A DNA stretch of 64,000 nt, taken from NCBI GenBank assembly GCA_947307415.1, contig CAMZJA010000002.1:1-64000 (forward strand). Direction: 5' to 3'. The stretch's first letter is position 1; every line of letters starts with the position of its first letter. The notes beneath the pieces were generated by a model. The model had not been told where the DNA came from. It did no database searches and worked only from the letters and a program-made list of their open reading frames with translations. Source of the stretch: an uncultured Bacteroidales bacterium (lineage in GTDB: Bacteria > Bacteroidota > Bacteroidia > Bacteroidales > F082). The position numbers and the translations under genes are program-made. Positions 63,612-64,000 of this stretch are shown here, in pieces.

Positions 63612-64000
63612 TCAAAATTCGTAGGGCAAATCTTCATTGGTCACATTGCCGGAACCTCCAGTCATATACACAATGTCACCCACAATACTTCTTCCAGCTT
63701 CCGACACTAAGATAACAGCCATATTAGCTATCTCTACTGGCAGAATATACCGACCAATCAAATTCGTGGGATGGTATATATTCTCTGTTGATACTCCATC
63801 CATCATAGGTGTGGCTGTTTGTCCGGGGGCTATACCATTTACGGTGATACCGTGAGGCGCAAGTAGTCGGGCCAATCCTTCAGTCAGCCCTCTCACGCCC
63901 CATTTTGACAGTCCGTAGGCAGAGGTGGCTGGTCTTACACTTGATGAAGAAGCGATATTGAGTATATTTCCTTTAATCTGATTATCCTTGAAATAATGTG
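63612..64000 (-). CDS. short-chain dehydrogenase/reductase, 5' end outside window
   Basis: This is the C-terminal 129 residues of an SDR; the beginning is cut off by the window edge. NIASSSSVRPATSAYGLSKWG contains the catalytic serine, tyrosine and lysine (YxxxK). VNGIAPGQTATPMM and the end VYMTGGSGNVTNEDLP match classical SDRs such as 3-oxoacyl-ACP reductase. The preceding 5' coding sequence continues beyond 64000. It is on the same strand as, and just upstream of, the TPP gene. Confidence 0.8.
   Translation of the reverse strand, partial: HYFKDNQIKGNILNIASSSSVRPATSAYGLSKWGVRGLTEGLARLLAPHGITVNGIAPGQTATPMMDGVSTENIYHPTNLIGRYILPVEIANMAVILVSEAGRSIVGDIVYMTGGSGNVTNEDLPYEF

Overview
The window looks like chromosomal DNA of a member of the Bacteroidales or a close relative in the Bacteroidota. 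Several genes carry the Bacteroidota -7 promoter element TAnnTTTG. Two secreted proteins end in type IX secretion (T9SS) sorting domains. GDP-fucose synthesis sits beside a fucose permease, and a long capsule or O-antigen locus is packed with DegT-type aminotransferases and a nucleotidyltransferase cassette. No tRNA, rRNA, CRISPR array or complete insertion sequence was seen.

Layout. (1) 1-15 kb is ordinary chromosome: a YfcC-type carrier; a four-gene plus-strand operon (secreted lipase-like hydrolase, large T9SS adhesin, small anchored protein, membrane-tethered AraC-type regulator); hicAB with a downstream membrane protein; class II fructose-bisphosphate aldolase; a second T9SS leucine-rich-repeat protein; and RNase R. 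(2) 15-21 kb is a minus-strand fucose block: mutarotase, FucP, a cytidylyltransferase/GHMP-kinase fusion, GxxExxY, GDP-L-fucose synthase and GDP-mannose 4,6-dehydratase. Long palindromic repeats separate its genes and in places enter the reading frames. (3) 21-24 kb holds hipBA and a sugar aminotransferase. (4) 24-42.7 kb is an accessory, defence-like island, all on the minus strand: an AAA ATPase with a nuclease-like partner, a reverse transcriptase, a HEPN protein paired with a large PLD-like protein, a tyrosine recombinase, and a very A+T-rich pair made of a 2161-residue sensor-like ATPase and a receiver-TIR fusion. (5) 42.8-64 kb is a surface polysaccharide locus. It includes wecB, fnlA, wbuC, aminotransferases, glycosyltransferases, an initiating sugar transferase, a TPP enzyme and an SDR that runs off the edge. 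A compact five-gene defence-like operon (45.5-52.3 kb) interrupts it.

The best candidates for undescribed systems are the receiver-TIR plus giant sensor pair (35051-42700) and the five-gene operon (HEPN, GHKL-ATPase/nuclease, deaminase-like, unknown, DUF2971; 45539-52314). Three copies of a 76-residue gene, one of them broken, lie at or near the junctions between defence modules and polysaccharide genes. This suggests how the modules were inserted or exchanged. At least three families of short interspersed repeats have entered coding sequences in frame, adding peptides to FucP, two aminotransferases and a sugar-nucleotide dehydratase.

All functional calls come from reading motifs, lengths and gene order. 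No database search was possible.
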